From contig CAWHOW010000022.1 in the NCBI GenBank assembly GCA_963831005.1, forward strand, positions 1 to 64,000: a stretch of 64,000 nt of DNA, in the 5' to 3' direction. Under the pieces are notes generated by a model. It was not told where the DNA came from. It did not search any database and saw only the letters and a program-made list of their open reading frames with translations. How positions within the stretch are numbered: the stretch's first letter is position 1; each line of letters starts with the position of its first letter. The stretch comes from CAWHOW01 sp963831005 (GTDB lineage: Bacteria > Bacteroidota > Bacteroidia > Bacteroidales > CG2-30-32-10). Both the position numbers and the translations under genes were made by a program. This document shows positions 45,361 to 54,417 of the stretch, piece after piece.

Positions 45361-47240
45361 CAGCAACAGTCAATACGCCTCCAACAGCAACAGCAAGTAA
45401 TAATGGACCCGTTTGTAAAGGTTCTGCTCTTTCTCTTACCGGTGGACCTGGCAGTTTGATTTCTTATTCTTGGAGCGGGCCTAATTCATTCTCGAATGCT
45501 ACCCAAAGCCCTACTGTTTCTCCAAGCGCTACTACTGCTATGGCGGGTACTTATACCATTACTGTTACGGATGCCAACGGTTGCTCAGGCACAGCTTCTA
45601 CTGTTGTTACTGTAAATACTCCACCTATTGCTACAGCAAGCAACAATGGACCTGTTTGTGCCAATTCTGCCCTTTCTCTTACCGGTGGACCTGGTAGTAT
45701 GACCACTTATGCCTGGAGTGGACCTAATTCATTCTCTAATGCTACTCAAAGCCCTGCTGTTTCTACTAATGCTTCTACTGCTATGGCCGGCACTTATACT
45801 ATTACCGTTACTGATGCTAACGGTTGCTCAGGAACAGCTTCTACTGTCGTTACTGTGAATTCGCTTCTTCCTGTTAGTGTTTCTGTGTCTCCTTCATCTA
45901 ATCCTGTTTGCAGTGGAACTCCTGTTGTTTTTACTGCTACTCCTACTAATGGCGGAACTTCTCCTTCTTATCAATGGAGAGTTAATGGGGTAAATGTTGG
46001 AACAAATAGCAATACATACTCATACACTCCTGCTAATCTTGATGCGGTTATCTGTGTTCTTACTTCTAATGCTATTTGTCCATCTGGCAACCCTGATACT
46101 TCTAATACGGTTACCATGACTGTTAATGTCAATATTGCACCAACTGTTACTGCAAGCAGTAATAGCCCTGTTTGTACCGGTTCTGCTCTTTCGCTTACCG
46201 GCGAACCTGCCAGTATGACTACTTATGCTTGGACAGGTCCTAATGCTTTTTCTAATGCCACTCAAAGTCCTACTGTTTCTCCAAGCGCTACTACTGCTAT
46301 GGCTGGTACTTATAGCCTTACAGTTACAGATGCTAACGGTTGCTCTGGGACGGCTTCTACTGTTGTTGTTGTAAATATTACGCCTACTATTACAAGCACT
46401 ACTCCGGCTGCTCGTTGCGGAACAGGTACTGTTAATCTTGGTGCTGCTGCATCTGCAGGTACTATTAACTGGTATGCGGCTCTTTCTGGTGGTGTTTCTC
46501 TTGGCACAGCTACTTCTTTCACTACTCCTTCTATTTCTGCTACCACTACTTATTATGTGGATGCTACTGTAGGAAGTTGCACTTCTTCGCCAAGAATTGC
46601 TGTTACTGCTACTGTTAATACGCCACCATCGGCTACGGCAGGAAATAACGGACCTGTTTGCTCTGGCACTCCTCTTTCGATTACAGGTGGGCCTGGCAGC
46701 TTGACTTCTTATGCCTGGAGCGGTCCTAATTCATTCTCTAATGCTACACAAAGTCCAACTGTTTCTGCCAGCGCCACTGCTGCTATGGCCGGTACTTATA
46801 CCATTACCGTTACGGATGCCAATGGTTGTTCGGGAACCGCTTCTACTGTTGTTGTTGTTAATACTACGCCTACTATTACAAGCACTACCCCTGCTGCTCG
46901 TTGCGGAACGGGCACTGTTAATCTGGGTGCCGCTTCTTCAGGTACTATTAACTGGTATGCGGCTCTTACCGGCGGTGCTTCTCTTGGAACAGGGACTTCT
47001 TTCACTACTCCTTCCATTTCTGCTACCACTACTTATTATGTAGATGCTACAAGCGGAAGCTGTACTTCTTCTCCAAGAACTGCTGTTACGGCTACTGTTA
47101 ATACTCCGCCCACTGCTACTGCAAGCAATAATGGACCTGTTTGTTCAGGTTCCACCCTTTCTCTTACTGGTGGACCTGGCAGTTTGACTTCTTATGCATG
47201 GAGCGGTCCTAACTCGTTCTCAAGTGCAACACAAAGTCCT
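42172..47240 (+). repeat. Near-identical internal duplication, 1.9 kb, offset 3194 bp
   Basis: 42172-44046 and 45366-47240 are nearly identical and always 3194 bases apart. The type C module and its neighbours match base for base over several hundred bases, while 43123-43370 versus 46317-46564 differ clearly. Such a mosaic of identical and diverged blocks points to repeated recombination or gene conversion between Ig modules. Confidence 0.85.
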
Positions 47241-48830
47241 ACTGTTTCTGCCAGCGCTACTACTGCCATGGCCGGTACTTATACCATTACTGTTACTGAT
47301 GCAAATGGTTGTTCTGGTACCGCTTCTACGGCTGTGATTGTCAATACTCCTCCAACTGCATCTGCAAGCAATAATGGAGCGGTTTGTTCCGGATCAACGC
47401 TTTCTCTTATAGGCGGACCTGGCAGCCTATCTTCTTATGCCTGGAGCGGGCCTAACTCTTTCTCAAATGCTACACAAAGTCCTACTGTTTCTGCCAGCGC
47501 TACTACTGCCATGGCCGGAACTTACAGCCTAACCGTTACTGATGCAAATGGTTGTTCTAGTATCGCTTCTACGGTTGCGGCTGTTAATGCGACACCTACT
47601 ATTACTAGCACTACCCCTGCTGCAATTTGCGGTTCAGGTACTGTAAATCTGGGCGCTGTCGCTTCTACAGGTACCATAAACTGGTATGCGGCTCTTACTG
47701 GAGGAGCTTCACTTGGAACAGGCACTTCTTTCACTACTCCTACTATTTCTGCTACTACGACATATTATGTAGATGCTACCAGCGGAAGCTGTACTTCTTC
47801 TCCAAGAATTGCTGTTATAGCCACTATAAATACAATTCCAACGGCAACGGCAGCTAATAATGGGCCTGTTTGTTCCGGATCTGCACTATCACTGACAGGT
47901 GGACCTGGCAGTATGAGTACTTATGCATGGAGCGGTCCAAACTCATTCTCAGATGTTACACAAAGCCCTACTGTTTCTGCAAGCGCTACTACTTCCATGG
48001 CCGGGATTTACTCTATTACGGTTACTGATGCTAATGGTTGTTCGGGTACGGCTGCTACTGTCGTTACAGTAACTTCATCACTTCCAGTAAGTGTATCAAT
48101 TACGCCATCGGCTAACCCAATATGTAGTGGAGGCAATGTAGTATTCACTGCCACACCGACTAATGGAGGGACTTTGCCGGTATATCAATGGATAGTTAAT
48201 AGTAATGATGTAGGCACAAACAGCACGACTTATTCATATGCTCCAGCCAACCTCGATGCTGTTACATGTGTGCTTACTTCAAATGTAACTTGCCCTTCAG
48301 GCAATCCGGCTACTTCTAATATAGTTTCCATGGCCGTTAATCCGTTGCCTCCTACGCCTGTTATTACTCAAAGCAACGATACTTTATTGTCGAACTATGC
48401 AAATGGGAACCAATGGTATTATAATGAAGCTTCCAGCACATACTCTATTGCCGGTGCAACAAATCAATATTACGTTCCATACACTTCAGGTAATTACTTT
48501 GTAATTGTAACCGATTCTGCCGGATGTGTTTCTGATACGTCTAACCTAATAAATATGGTTATAACGGGAATTTCTGGTATCAACGGTACAGATTTCGGAA
48601 TCTATCCTAATCCTAGCAATGGAGTGTTTACAGTAAGCTTTGACAGTAAATACTATCCTGATGCAACTATAACATTGATAAATGCGATAGGGCAACCATT
48701 ACTTGAGGATAAGCTTGAAAACCATGCTGTAATAAAATTGGATATTTCATATTTACCGCAAGGCATGTATTTCATGAAATTTGAAACATATCAATCAGTT
48801 TACCTGAAAAAAGTATTGGTTGTTAAATAG
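45456..48830 (+). CDS. C-terminal part of the giant peptidase: Ig-like repeats and T9SS sorting domain
   Basis: 1124 residues from ATG 45456, but the frame is really open from ~45324 and continues the previous coding region after a frameshift. It holds more type A, B and C Ig-like modules and ends in a T9SS type A domain: 'FGIYPNPSNGVFTVSFD', 'LINAIGQPLLEDKL', 'LPQGMYFMKFETYQSVYLKKVLVVK'. If the frame were repaired, the whole protein from 38762 would be about 3300 residues. Without repair the peptidase half lacks its secretion signal for T9SS and this half lacks a signal peptide. Confidence 0.78.
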   Translation: MISYSWSGPNSFSNATQSPTVSPSATTAMAGTYTITVTDANGCSGTASTVVTVNTPPIATASNNGPVCANSALSLTGGPGSMTTYAWSGPNSFSNATQSPAVSTNASTAMAGTYTITVTDANGCSGTASTVVTVNSLLPVSVSVSPSSNPVCSGTPVVFTATPTNGGTSPSYQWRVNGVNVGTNSNTYSYTPANLDAVICVLTSNAICPSGNPDTSNTVTMTVNVNIAPTVTASSNSPVCTGSALSLTGEPASMTTYAWTGPNAFSNATQSPTVSPSATTAMAGTYSLTVTDANGCSGTASTVVVVNITPTITSTTPAARCGTGTVNLGAAASAGTINWYAALSGGVSLGTATSFTTPSISATTTYYVDATVGSCTSSPRIAVTATVNTPPSATAGNNGPVCSGTPLSITGGPGSLTSYAWSGPNSFSNATQSPTVSASATAAMAGTYTITVTDANGCSGTASTVVVVNTTPTITSTTPAARCGTGTVNLGAASSGTINWYAALTGGASLGTGTSFTTPSISATTTYYVDATSGSCTSSPRTAVTATVNTPPTATASNNGPVCSGSTLSLTGGPGSLTSYAWSGPNSFSSATQSPTVSASATTAMAGTYTITVTDANGCSGTASTAVIVNTPPTASASNNGAVCSGSTLSLIGGPGSLSSYAWSGPNSFSNATQSPTVSASATTAMAGTYSLTVTDANGCSSIASTVAAVNATPTITSTTPAAICGSGTVNLGAVASTGTINWYAALTGGASLGTGTSFTTPTISATTTYYVDATSGSCTSSPRIAVIATINTIPTATAANNGPVCSGSALSLTGGPGSMSTYAWSGPNSFSDVTQSPTVSASATTSMAGIYSITVTDANGCSGTAATVVTVTSSLPVSVSITPSANPICSGGNVVFTATPTNGGTLPVYQWIVNSNDVGTNSTTYSYAPANLDAVTCVLTSNVTCPSGNPATSNIVSMAVNPLPPTPVITQSNDTLLSNYANGNQWYYNEASSTYSIAGATNQYYVPYTSGNYFVIVTDSAGCVSDTSNLINMVITGISGINGTDFGIYPNPSNGVFTVSFDSKYYPDATITLINAIGQPLLEDKLENHAVIKLDISYLPQGMYFMKFETYQSVYLKKVLVVK

Positions 48831-48897
48831 ACTGCGGTAATATAGTATTCATTATTTAGGTTATCAATTTTACTGAAGTTTCAGGTGGTTATTCTAA

Positions 48898-49116
48898 TAT
48901 AAGAAACCAGATTCTAATACATTATTAGCCCCTTGTTGGTCAGTGCATGACGACCCTTCACAATTTTCTCAACTGTTGTTTAGCAGACAGTTTAGCAATG
49001 TTAGAAACGTTACTTTTGCTACGGCAAAGCAGAAATTCTGGAATATTGACTGTTACATTAGCAATACAGGGGCTGAAGGAAACTGGAGCACTCCTGTAAA
49101 TGCCAATATTGCATAA
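48898..49116 (+). pseudogene. Possible coding remnant downstream of the giant gene
   Basis: A stretch of ~71 codons without a start reads with normal amino-acid composition ('LLAPCWSVHDDPSQFSQLLF', 'FWNIDCYISNTGAEGNWSTP'). I do not recognise it. It could be the 3' end of a lost gene or chance. The remainder of the gap from 48831 holds nothing else before array 4. Confidence 0.25.
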
Positions 49117-49169
49117 ACCTTAATCATTTCGGCACTTGATTTTGTGATATCCGCAATTGCGCACACGTT

Positions 49170-49375
49170 TCGCGCAGTTGCGGATACGACGTGCGCATTA
49201 CGATACGCGGCGTGCGCATTACGATACGCGGCGTACACAACACGATACGCGGCGTACACAACACGATACGCGGCGTACACAACACGATACACGGCGTACA
49301 CAACACGATACACGGCGTACACAACACGATACACGGCGTACACAACACGATACGCAGCTTGCGCAACTGCCGAAA
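49170..49375. repeat. 21-bp tandem array 4 (about 9-10 units)
   Basis: Units read CGATACGCGGCGTACACA followed by ACA. Variants have CGTGCGCATTA at the left end and CGATACACGG in the middle; three consecutive units are identical in each variant block. Degenerate half-units flank it: CCGCAATTGCGC and GCGCAGTTGCGG at the left, GCTTGCGCAACTGCCG at the right, the left two being nearly complementary to each other. It lies upstream of the second chagasin/C1 peptidase gene. Confidence 0.92.
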
Positions 49376-49483
49376 CCACTAAAGGATATGCCGAAGTTGC
49401 CCGGGGAAGTACAATAAAGTGTATATGAGTTGGGGAAAGTGTTGTAAAGGCAGAAGTGGAAAAAGGAGTAATCGTTAGAAAGA

Positions 49484-49517
49484 TTGTAAAGGAATAGAAA
49501 ATAATTTCGTACTTTAG
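49484..49517 (+). promoter_or_regulatory. Promoter of the second chagasin/C1 peptidase gene
   Basis: TTG (49484-49486) and TACTTTAG (49510-49517, one mismatch to TAnnTTTG) are 23 bases apart. The ATG is 20 bases further on. The paralogue at 38762 has the same box. Confidence 0.5.
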
Positions 49518-49536
49518 CATTTAAATATTTTAATAC

Positions 49537-51012
49537 ATGCGAAAACGATATTCTATTCTGCTCATATCCTTTGCCCTTATTCATTTATCAACCTCCAAAG
49601 GACAGAATATTGTCCGTGTTACCAGGGCTAACCAGGAACAAACAATTAACCTTTCCACTGAACAAGTATTAGAAGTAAGGCTGCCAAGAAAAGCGGCAAC
49701 AGGGTATGTTTGGTGCGAGGCTTCATCTGCAAACAGCAAATCAAACTCAATTGCACAAATCGGAGAAAGTGATTTTATTCATGATGCAGCTTCGGGAATA
49801 TCTGCAAAAGGCAAATTGGTCGGACAATCTGGTACGCAAATAATGAGGTTTATAGGTACTTCACAGGGAACTACCATATTTATATTAGAGCTAAAACAAC
49901 CATGGGTAAAGGATGGAGAAGTTATGGACCGTTACACTATAAAAGTAGTCTCTGCCGGAAAATATACTGGTACATATACAGCTCCTCTTAAAACTATACA
50001 GAAATATGATAAGCCATTATCATCAGCAACATCAACTTTGCCTGCTTCATGGGACTGGCGACCACAAAGCACACCGATAAAGGATCAGGGAATTTGCGGA
50101 GATTGCTGGGCTTATGCTTCTGTAGGAATTTTTGAATGTAATATTTTAATACATGATAGTATTACCAGGGATATTTCTGAAGAATTTGTTACTGATTGCT
50201 ATACAGCAGATAGCTGTAGCGGCTGTAGTGGTGGCTATTGTCCAAACCAGGCCTGGGTAGCTTCATATAAAGGAGCTAATGCTGATGGTGGTGGAGCGAT
50301 ATATGAAACAGAAGATCCAACAACTTGCAATAATACAGGTTTTACAGGGACTTGCGGAGCACCCTATACACCTCACGAATCAATTGACAGGTACAGAGAT
50401 ATTGGAGGTGAAGACCCAATTACAGAAGTACCACCTGTCGATAGTATTAAATTTCATATTTATTATCATGGTCCTGTTTGGGTTGCTGTTAATGCAACTC
50501 ATTGGGTCGACAATTGTAAAGGGATATGGGTAGAAACACACTTTAGCGACACGACAGATCATGCTGTCTGCCTGGTTGGATGGAAAGACACCATTGTTTC
50601 TGATAATAGCGGAGGTTACTGGATATTAAGAAATTCATATAGTACGAGTTGGGGTAATGAAGGATATTTGTATATATCATATGGAAGTGATTGTGTAGGC
50701 GCTAATGCAGATTACATTGTGTATAAAGGCGGCACTAATTCGGCAGGGTTAAATACAATTGATGCAAAATTAAATAAAGATATAATAATCTATCCTGATC
50801 CTGCCAATGATATTATTACAATTGAAGACAATTCTGTAACGAATAAAAACGGGATAATTTCAATTTATAATATACAGGGGCAAATTCTATTACAGCAGCC
50901 TGTGATGCAAGATAAAACTAATATTAATATTTCAGCTTTTTCAAAAGGTGTTTATTTTGTAAAACTGAATAATGGAAATGGAATGCAAGTTAGAAAGTTT
51001 GTGAAAGAATAA
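49537..51012 (+). CDS. Secreted papain-like peptidase with chagasin-like prodomain and T9SS domain
   Basis: 491 residues, intact. Signal peptide 1-22. Residues ~24-145 match the chagasin (I42) fold: L2 loop KAATGYVW (52-59, degenerate from NPTTGYxW), L4-like 'VGQSGTQIMRF' (95-105), L6-like 'ELKQPW' (118-123), closing strand 'DRYTIKVV'. Residues ~165-400 are the C1A domain: Cys190 ('QGICGDCWAY'), His in 'TDHAVCLVGW', Asn in 'LRNSYSTSWG'. The last ~75 residues are a T9SS sorting domain ('IIYPDPANDIITIED', 'IYNIQGQIL', 'SKGVYFVKL'). Chagasin proteins inhibit papain-type enzymes, so the N-terminal domain could keep the enzyme latent during export; that role is inference. Confidence 0.85.
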   Translation: MRKRYSILLISFALIHLSTSKGQNIVRVTRANQEQTINLSTEQVLEVRLPRKAATGYVWCEASSANSKSNSIAQIGESDFIHDAASGISAKGKLVGQSGTQIMRFIGTSQGTTIFILELKQPWVKDGEVMDRYTIKVVSAGKYTGTYTAPLKTIQKYDKPLSSATSTLPASWDWRPQSTPIKDQGICGDCWAYASVGIFECNILIHDSITRDISEEFVTDCYTADSCSGCSGGYCPNQAWVASYKGANADGGGAIYETEDPTTCNNTGFTGTCGAPYTPHESIDRYRDIGGEDPITEVPPVDSIKFHIYYHGPVWVAVNATHWVDNCKGIWVETHFSDTTDHAVCLVGWKDTIVSDNSGGYWILRNSYSTSWGNEGYLYISYGSDCVGANADYIVYKGGTNSAGLNTIDAKLNKDIIIYPDPANDIITIEDNSVTNKNGIISIYNIQGQILLQQPVMQDKTNINISAFSKGVYFVKLNNGNGMQVRKFVKE

Positions 51013-51199
51013 AATAATTATACAATATCAGCCATATATTCCTTATACTTTAATCACTTCAAAAGCAAATCTTTAATAAAATAATGATAATTGTCATTCT
51101 TTCGGCAATGAATCTTCTTAATTGAACCTTTGTTATCCCGTGCATAACAGGCAATTATCACGATTAAAAATTATCACAAAAATATTTCATCTTCACACC

Positions 51200-51228
51200 T
51201 TGCATTTCAATTAAAATATATATTTTTG
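51200..51228 (+). promoter_or_regulatory. hox operon promoter
   Basis: TTG (51200-51202) and TATTTTTG (51221-51228, exact TAnnTTTG) are 18 bases apart. Transcription should begin a few bases downstream, within or beside the Rex site. This rules out the in-frame TTG 51226 and makes ATG 51229 unlikely as starts. Confidence 0.75.
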
Positions 51229-51235
51229 ATGCAAA

Positions 51236-51253
51236 TTGTTAATGGTTTAACAA
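51236..51253 (+). promoter_or_regulatory. Rex operator
   Basis: TTGTTAATGGTTTAACAA is a perfect palindrome with the TTGTTAA-n4-TTAACAA form of Rex-binding sites. It begins 8 bases after the -7 box, so a bound repressor would block the start of transcription. The rex gene itself lies at the end of the same gene group (56446). Confidence 0.85.
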
Positions 51254-51288
51254 ATAGATATTCACTTATAAAACATCGCGGAGGAAAA

Positions 51289-53091
51289 ATGACGAATATT
51301 GAAAATTCAGTAAAAGAGATAGTCAAAAAGTATGGGAACGATCCCAAGCGCCTGATGGATATACTTACTGATGTTCAGAATGAGCACAGGCATATCCCCT
51401 GTGAAGCTACAAGTGCAATTGCTAAAGCGCTTAAACTTTCAAAAGTAGATGTGGAACAAACTATGTCTTTTTACCATTTCTTTAGTTGTAAACCTGTGGG
51501 TAAGTATGCTGTGTATTTAAACAACAGTGCAGTTGCAGGCATGATGGGAAGAAACGAAATAGCCAAAGCTTTCGAAAAAGAAGCTGGTTGTAAATTCGGT
51601 GAAGTTACTGCTGATGGAGTTATCGGACTTCATGATACTGCCTGTATAGGTATGAACGACCAGGAACCGGCAGCCATAATAAATGGAACTGTTTTCACAA
51701 ATCTGACTGCACAAAAGGTGAAAGAACTTATTACAGGTTTTAAAGCAGGCAAAGCTGTTCATGAATCTGTGAAAGAGTTTGGCGATGGGGCCAATGCTGA
51801 AATGAAAGCTGAAGTAAAGAACAATATCAGGAAAAAAGGACAGGTTCTTTTTTCAGAATATACCAGCGGAAATGCTATAAAGAAAATTATTGCCTTATCA
51901 CCTGAACAAGTCATTGCTGAAATTAAGAAGTCCAATTTACGTGGAAGAGGCGGTGCAGGCTTCCCTACCGGTTTAAAATGGGAATTCTGCTCAAAGAATA
52001 AAGGCGAAAAATATGTTATCTGCAATGCCGATGAAGGCGAACCGGGTACATTCAAAGACCGCGTTATCCTTACCGAATTGCCACATATGATATTCGAAGG
52101 CATGACACTGGGCGGTTATGCTATAGGTGCAAAGCAAGGTATACTTTACCTCAGGAGTGAATATGCATATATGAGATCGCACCTTGAAAAAGTTATTGCT
52201 GATATGAGAAGCAAAAAAATATTAGGTAAAGATATTGCCGGCAAAAAGGGATTTGAATTCGATATCAGGATACAATTTGGAGCAGGTGCTTATGTTTGTG
52301 GTGAAGAATCTGCTTTAATAGAATCTGCTGAAGGCAAAAGAGGCGAACCAAGAAACCGCCCTCCATTTCCTGTTGAAGTTGGATATTTGAATCAACCTAC
52401 AATTATAAATAATGTTGAAACACTTTGTTCCACTGTCCGCATCATTGAAAAAGGAGCTGACTGGTACTTAGGAATTGGCACTGAAAAATCTTCAGGAACA
52501 AAATTACTCAGCATATCAGGAGATTGTAAGCTTCCCGGTGTTTATGAAATAGAATGGGGCATGAGCATTAAACAAATGCTTGAAATGTGTGGCGCTGAAA
52601 ATGTACAGGCAGTGCAGGTTGCAGGACCATCTGGTATTTGCATCTCTCCTAAAATGTTTGACAGGAAAATAGCTAATGAAGATCTTCCAACCGGAGGTTC
52701 GATGATAGTGATCGGGCAAAACAGAAACCTTTTAAAAGACGTAGTAGTTAACTTTATGGAATTCTTTATTGATGAATCATGCGGTTCATGTGTTCCCTGT
52801 CGTGCACTTACCCCTGTCTTAAAACAGAAATTGGAAAAGATGATCGAAGGTAAAGGAGTAAAACTGGATATTGAAGATATGCTGAAACTTGCTAAGACCA
52901 TGAAAGACCTTAACCGTTGCGGATTAGGACAAACAGCTGCCAACCCTATCATAACAACTATTGAGAACTTCAGGGAAAAATATGAGGCCCTTGTTAAAGA
53001 ACCAAAGGTTGACGGCATTTATGCCTTCGATATGAAGAAAGCAGTTATGGAATCATGCGAAGCAGTGAAACGTGAAGTTAAAGTACATTAA
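51289..53091 (+). CDS. hoxF: NAD-linked [NiFe] hydrogenase, diaphorase subunit HoxF
   Basis: 600 residues from ATG 51289, which has the strong Shine-Dalgarno GGAGGAAAA; upstream in-frame starts overlap the promoter. Fused NuoE-like (~1-160) and NuoF-like (~180-600) domains, as in HoxF. The NADH site is 'RGRGGAGFPTGLKW', FMN contacts lie in 'CNADEGEPGTFKDR' and 'GAGAYVCGEESALIESAEGKRG', and the [4Fe-4S] cysteines are in 'ESCGSCVPCR' and 'RCGLG'. The NuoE-like part keeps one of the four usual [2Fe-2S] cysteines ('DTACIGMNDQEP'); the first pair is 'YLNNSAVAG'. It oxidises or reduces NAD(H) in the cytoplasm for the hydrogenase half. Confidence 0.93.
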   Translation: MTNIENSVKEIVKKYGNDPKRLMDILTDVQNEHRHIPCEATSAIAKALKLSKVDVEQTMSFYHFFSCKPVGKYAVYLNNSAVAGMMGRNEIAKAFEKEAGCKFGEVTADGVIGLHDTACIGMNDQEPAAIINGTVFTNLTAQKVKELITGFKAGKAVHESVKEFGDGANAEMKAEVKNNIRKKGQVLFSEYTSGNAIKKIIALSPEQVIAEIKKSNLRGRGGAGFPTGLKWEFCSKNKGEKYVICNADEGEPGTFKDRVILTELPHMIFEGMTLGGYAIGAKQGILYLRSEYAYMRSHLEKVIADMRSKKILGKDIAGKKGFEFDIRIQFGAGAYVCGEESALIESAEGKRGEPRNRPPFPVEVGYLNQPTIINNVETLCSTVRIIEKGADWYLGIGTEKSSGTKLLSISGDCKLPGVYEIEWGMSIKQMLEMCGAENVQAVQVAGPSGICISPKMFDRKIANEDLPTGGSMIVIGQNRNLLKDVVVNFMEFFIDESCGSCVPCRALTPVLKQKLEKMIEGKGVKLDIEDMLKLAKTMKDLNRCGLGQTAANPIITTIENFREKYEALVKEPKVDGIYAFDMKKAVMESCEAVKREVKVH

Positions 53092-53124
53092 TAATTATTG
53101 TTGAACGCATTCAAAAAACTATAT

Positions 53125-53835
53125 ATGAGCGATAATAAAATTAAATTTACGATAGACGGCAAAGAATGCATAGCCGATGAAGGCCTTGATCTTTGGAAAG
53201 CTGCTATGCTGAATGGGGTATTTATTCCCTATCTCTGCCACATGAAAGATGTTGTTCCTTCAGGTTCTTGCAGAATTTGCACAGTAAAAGTTAACGGGAG
53301 GCCTATGGCTGCCTGTACAACTCCTGTTACAAAAGAGTTGAATGGAGCAAAAGTGGAAAATATTACTCCACAGATTGAAGAAATGAGAAAGATGATAGTT
53401 GAACTTCTTTTTGTTGAAGGAAATCATTTCTGTCCTGCATGCGAAAAGAGCGGCAATTGTGAACTACAGGCTATGGCATATCGTTACCAAATGATGGTGC
53501 CACAGTTCGGTTACACTTTCCCAATGAGAAAAGTTGATGCTACAGCACCTAATATCTTTCTCGACAGGAACAGGTGCATACAGTGCAAAAAATGTATCCG
53601 TTCTATAAAAGATGAGCAGGGAAGAAGCTATTTTGCTTTTTATAAAAGAGGACATAAACTGGAGATACATATTGACCATGAACTGGCTGCAACCATGTCT
53701 GAACAACTTGCTCTTACAGCAATGGAAGGTTGTCCGGTTGGCGCCATCATTAAAAAGGAAAAAGGATTTGACACACCTATCGGTAAACGCAAATTCGACA
53801 AAGAGCCTATAGGTACTGAATTTATTCAAAAGTAA
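53125..53835 (+). CDS. hoxU: NAD-linked [NiFe] hydrogenase, electron-transfer subunit HoxU
   Basis: 236 residues from ATG 53125; the in-frame TTGs upstream are not needed. The N-terminal ferredoxin-type [2Fe-2S] site uses Cys38, Cys49, Cys52 and Cys64. The His-Cys [4Fe-4S] site is His101, Cys103, Cys106, Cys112 ('NHFCPACEKSGNC'). A further [4Fe-4S] site uses 'CIQCKKC' and the Cys of 'EGCPVGA'. It carries electrons between HoxF and HoxY. It lies 33 bases after hoxF and 21 before hoxY. Confidence 0.95.
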   Translation: MSDNKIKFTIDGKECIADEGLDLWKAAMLNGVFIPYLCHMKDVVPSGSCRICTVKVNGRPMAACTTPVTKELNGAKVENITPQIEEMRKMIVELLFVEGNHFCPACEKSGNCELQAMAYRYQMMVPQFGYTFPMRKVDATAPNIFLDRNRCIQCKKCIRSIKDEQGRSYFAFYKRGHKLEIHIDHELAATMSEQLALTAMEGCPVGAIIKKEKGFDTPIGKRKFDKEPIGTEFIQK

Positions 53836-53856
53836 AAACTAAGGAGGATATAAATA

Positions 53857-54408
53857 ATGAGCAAAGCAATAGTTGCCACAGCTTCACTGGCCGGATGTTT
53901 TGGATGCCATATGTCAATACTCGATATTGATGAAAAAATATTACAACTCATTGAACTCGTCGAGTTCAATAAATCGCCTATTGATGATATTAAGGAATTC
54001 ACTAAAAAGTGTGATGTCGGTCTTATCGAAGGCGGATGTTGCAATAGCGAGAATATTGAAAACCTGATTAACTTCCGCAAGAATTGTAAGATACTTATAT
54101 CAGTTGGAGAATGTGCTATCATGGGCGGTCTTCCTGCATTAAGAAATGGTATTCCTATCAAAGAATGTCTTGACGAAGCATATTTAGGCGGACCAACAAC
54201 AGGTATATGCAATCCTGATAAGATCATGCCGAATGATGAAGAACTGCCAATGTTATTAGATAAGGTTTATCCCTGTCATGAAATAGTTAAGATCGATTAT
54301 TTCCTTCCAGGCTGCCCTCCCAGAGCAGAACTTATCTGGGATGCGCTGGTTGCATTGTTAACAGGCAATGAACTGAAATTACCTTATGAAGTTATTAAAT
54401 TTGATTAA
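53857..54408 (+). CDS. hoxY: NAD-linked [NiFe] hydrogenase small subunit HoxY
   Basis: 183 residues with the proximal [4Fe-4S] ligands Cys in 'GCFGCHMS', 'GECAIMGG' and 'PGCPPRAE'. Length and motifs fit group 3d HoxY, which lacks the longer C-terminus and Tat signal of membrane uptake hydrogenases. It has the strongest Shine-Dalgarno in the window (AAGGAGG, 10 bases before ATG), unusual among its neighbours. Confidence 0.95.
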   Translation: MSKAIVATASLAGCFGCHMSILDIDEKILQLIELVEFNKSPIDDIKEFTKKCDVGLIEGGCCNSENIENLINFRKNCKILISVGECAIMGGLPALRNGIPIKECLDEAYLGGPTTGICNPDKIMPNDEELPMLLDKVYPCHEIVKIDYFLPGCPPRAELIWDALVALLTGNELKLPYEVIKFD

Positions 54409-54417
54409 TTAAAAATC

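Noticed and set aside
51226..51288. Upstream starts for hoxF (TTG 51226, ATG 51229)
   Set aside because: They overlap the -7 box and would place the Rex operator inside the coding region; ATG 51289 has a strong Shine-Dalgarno.
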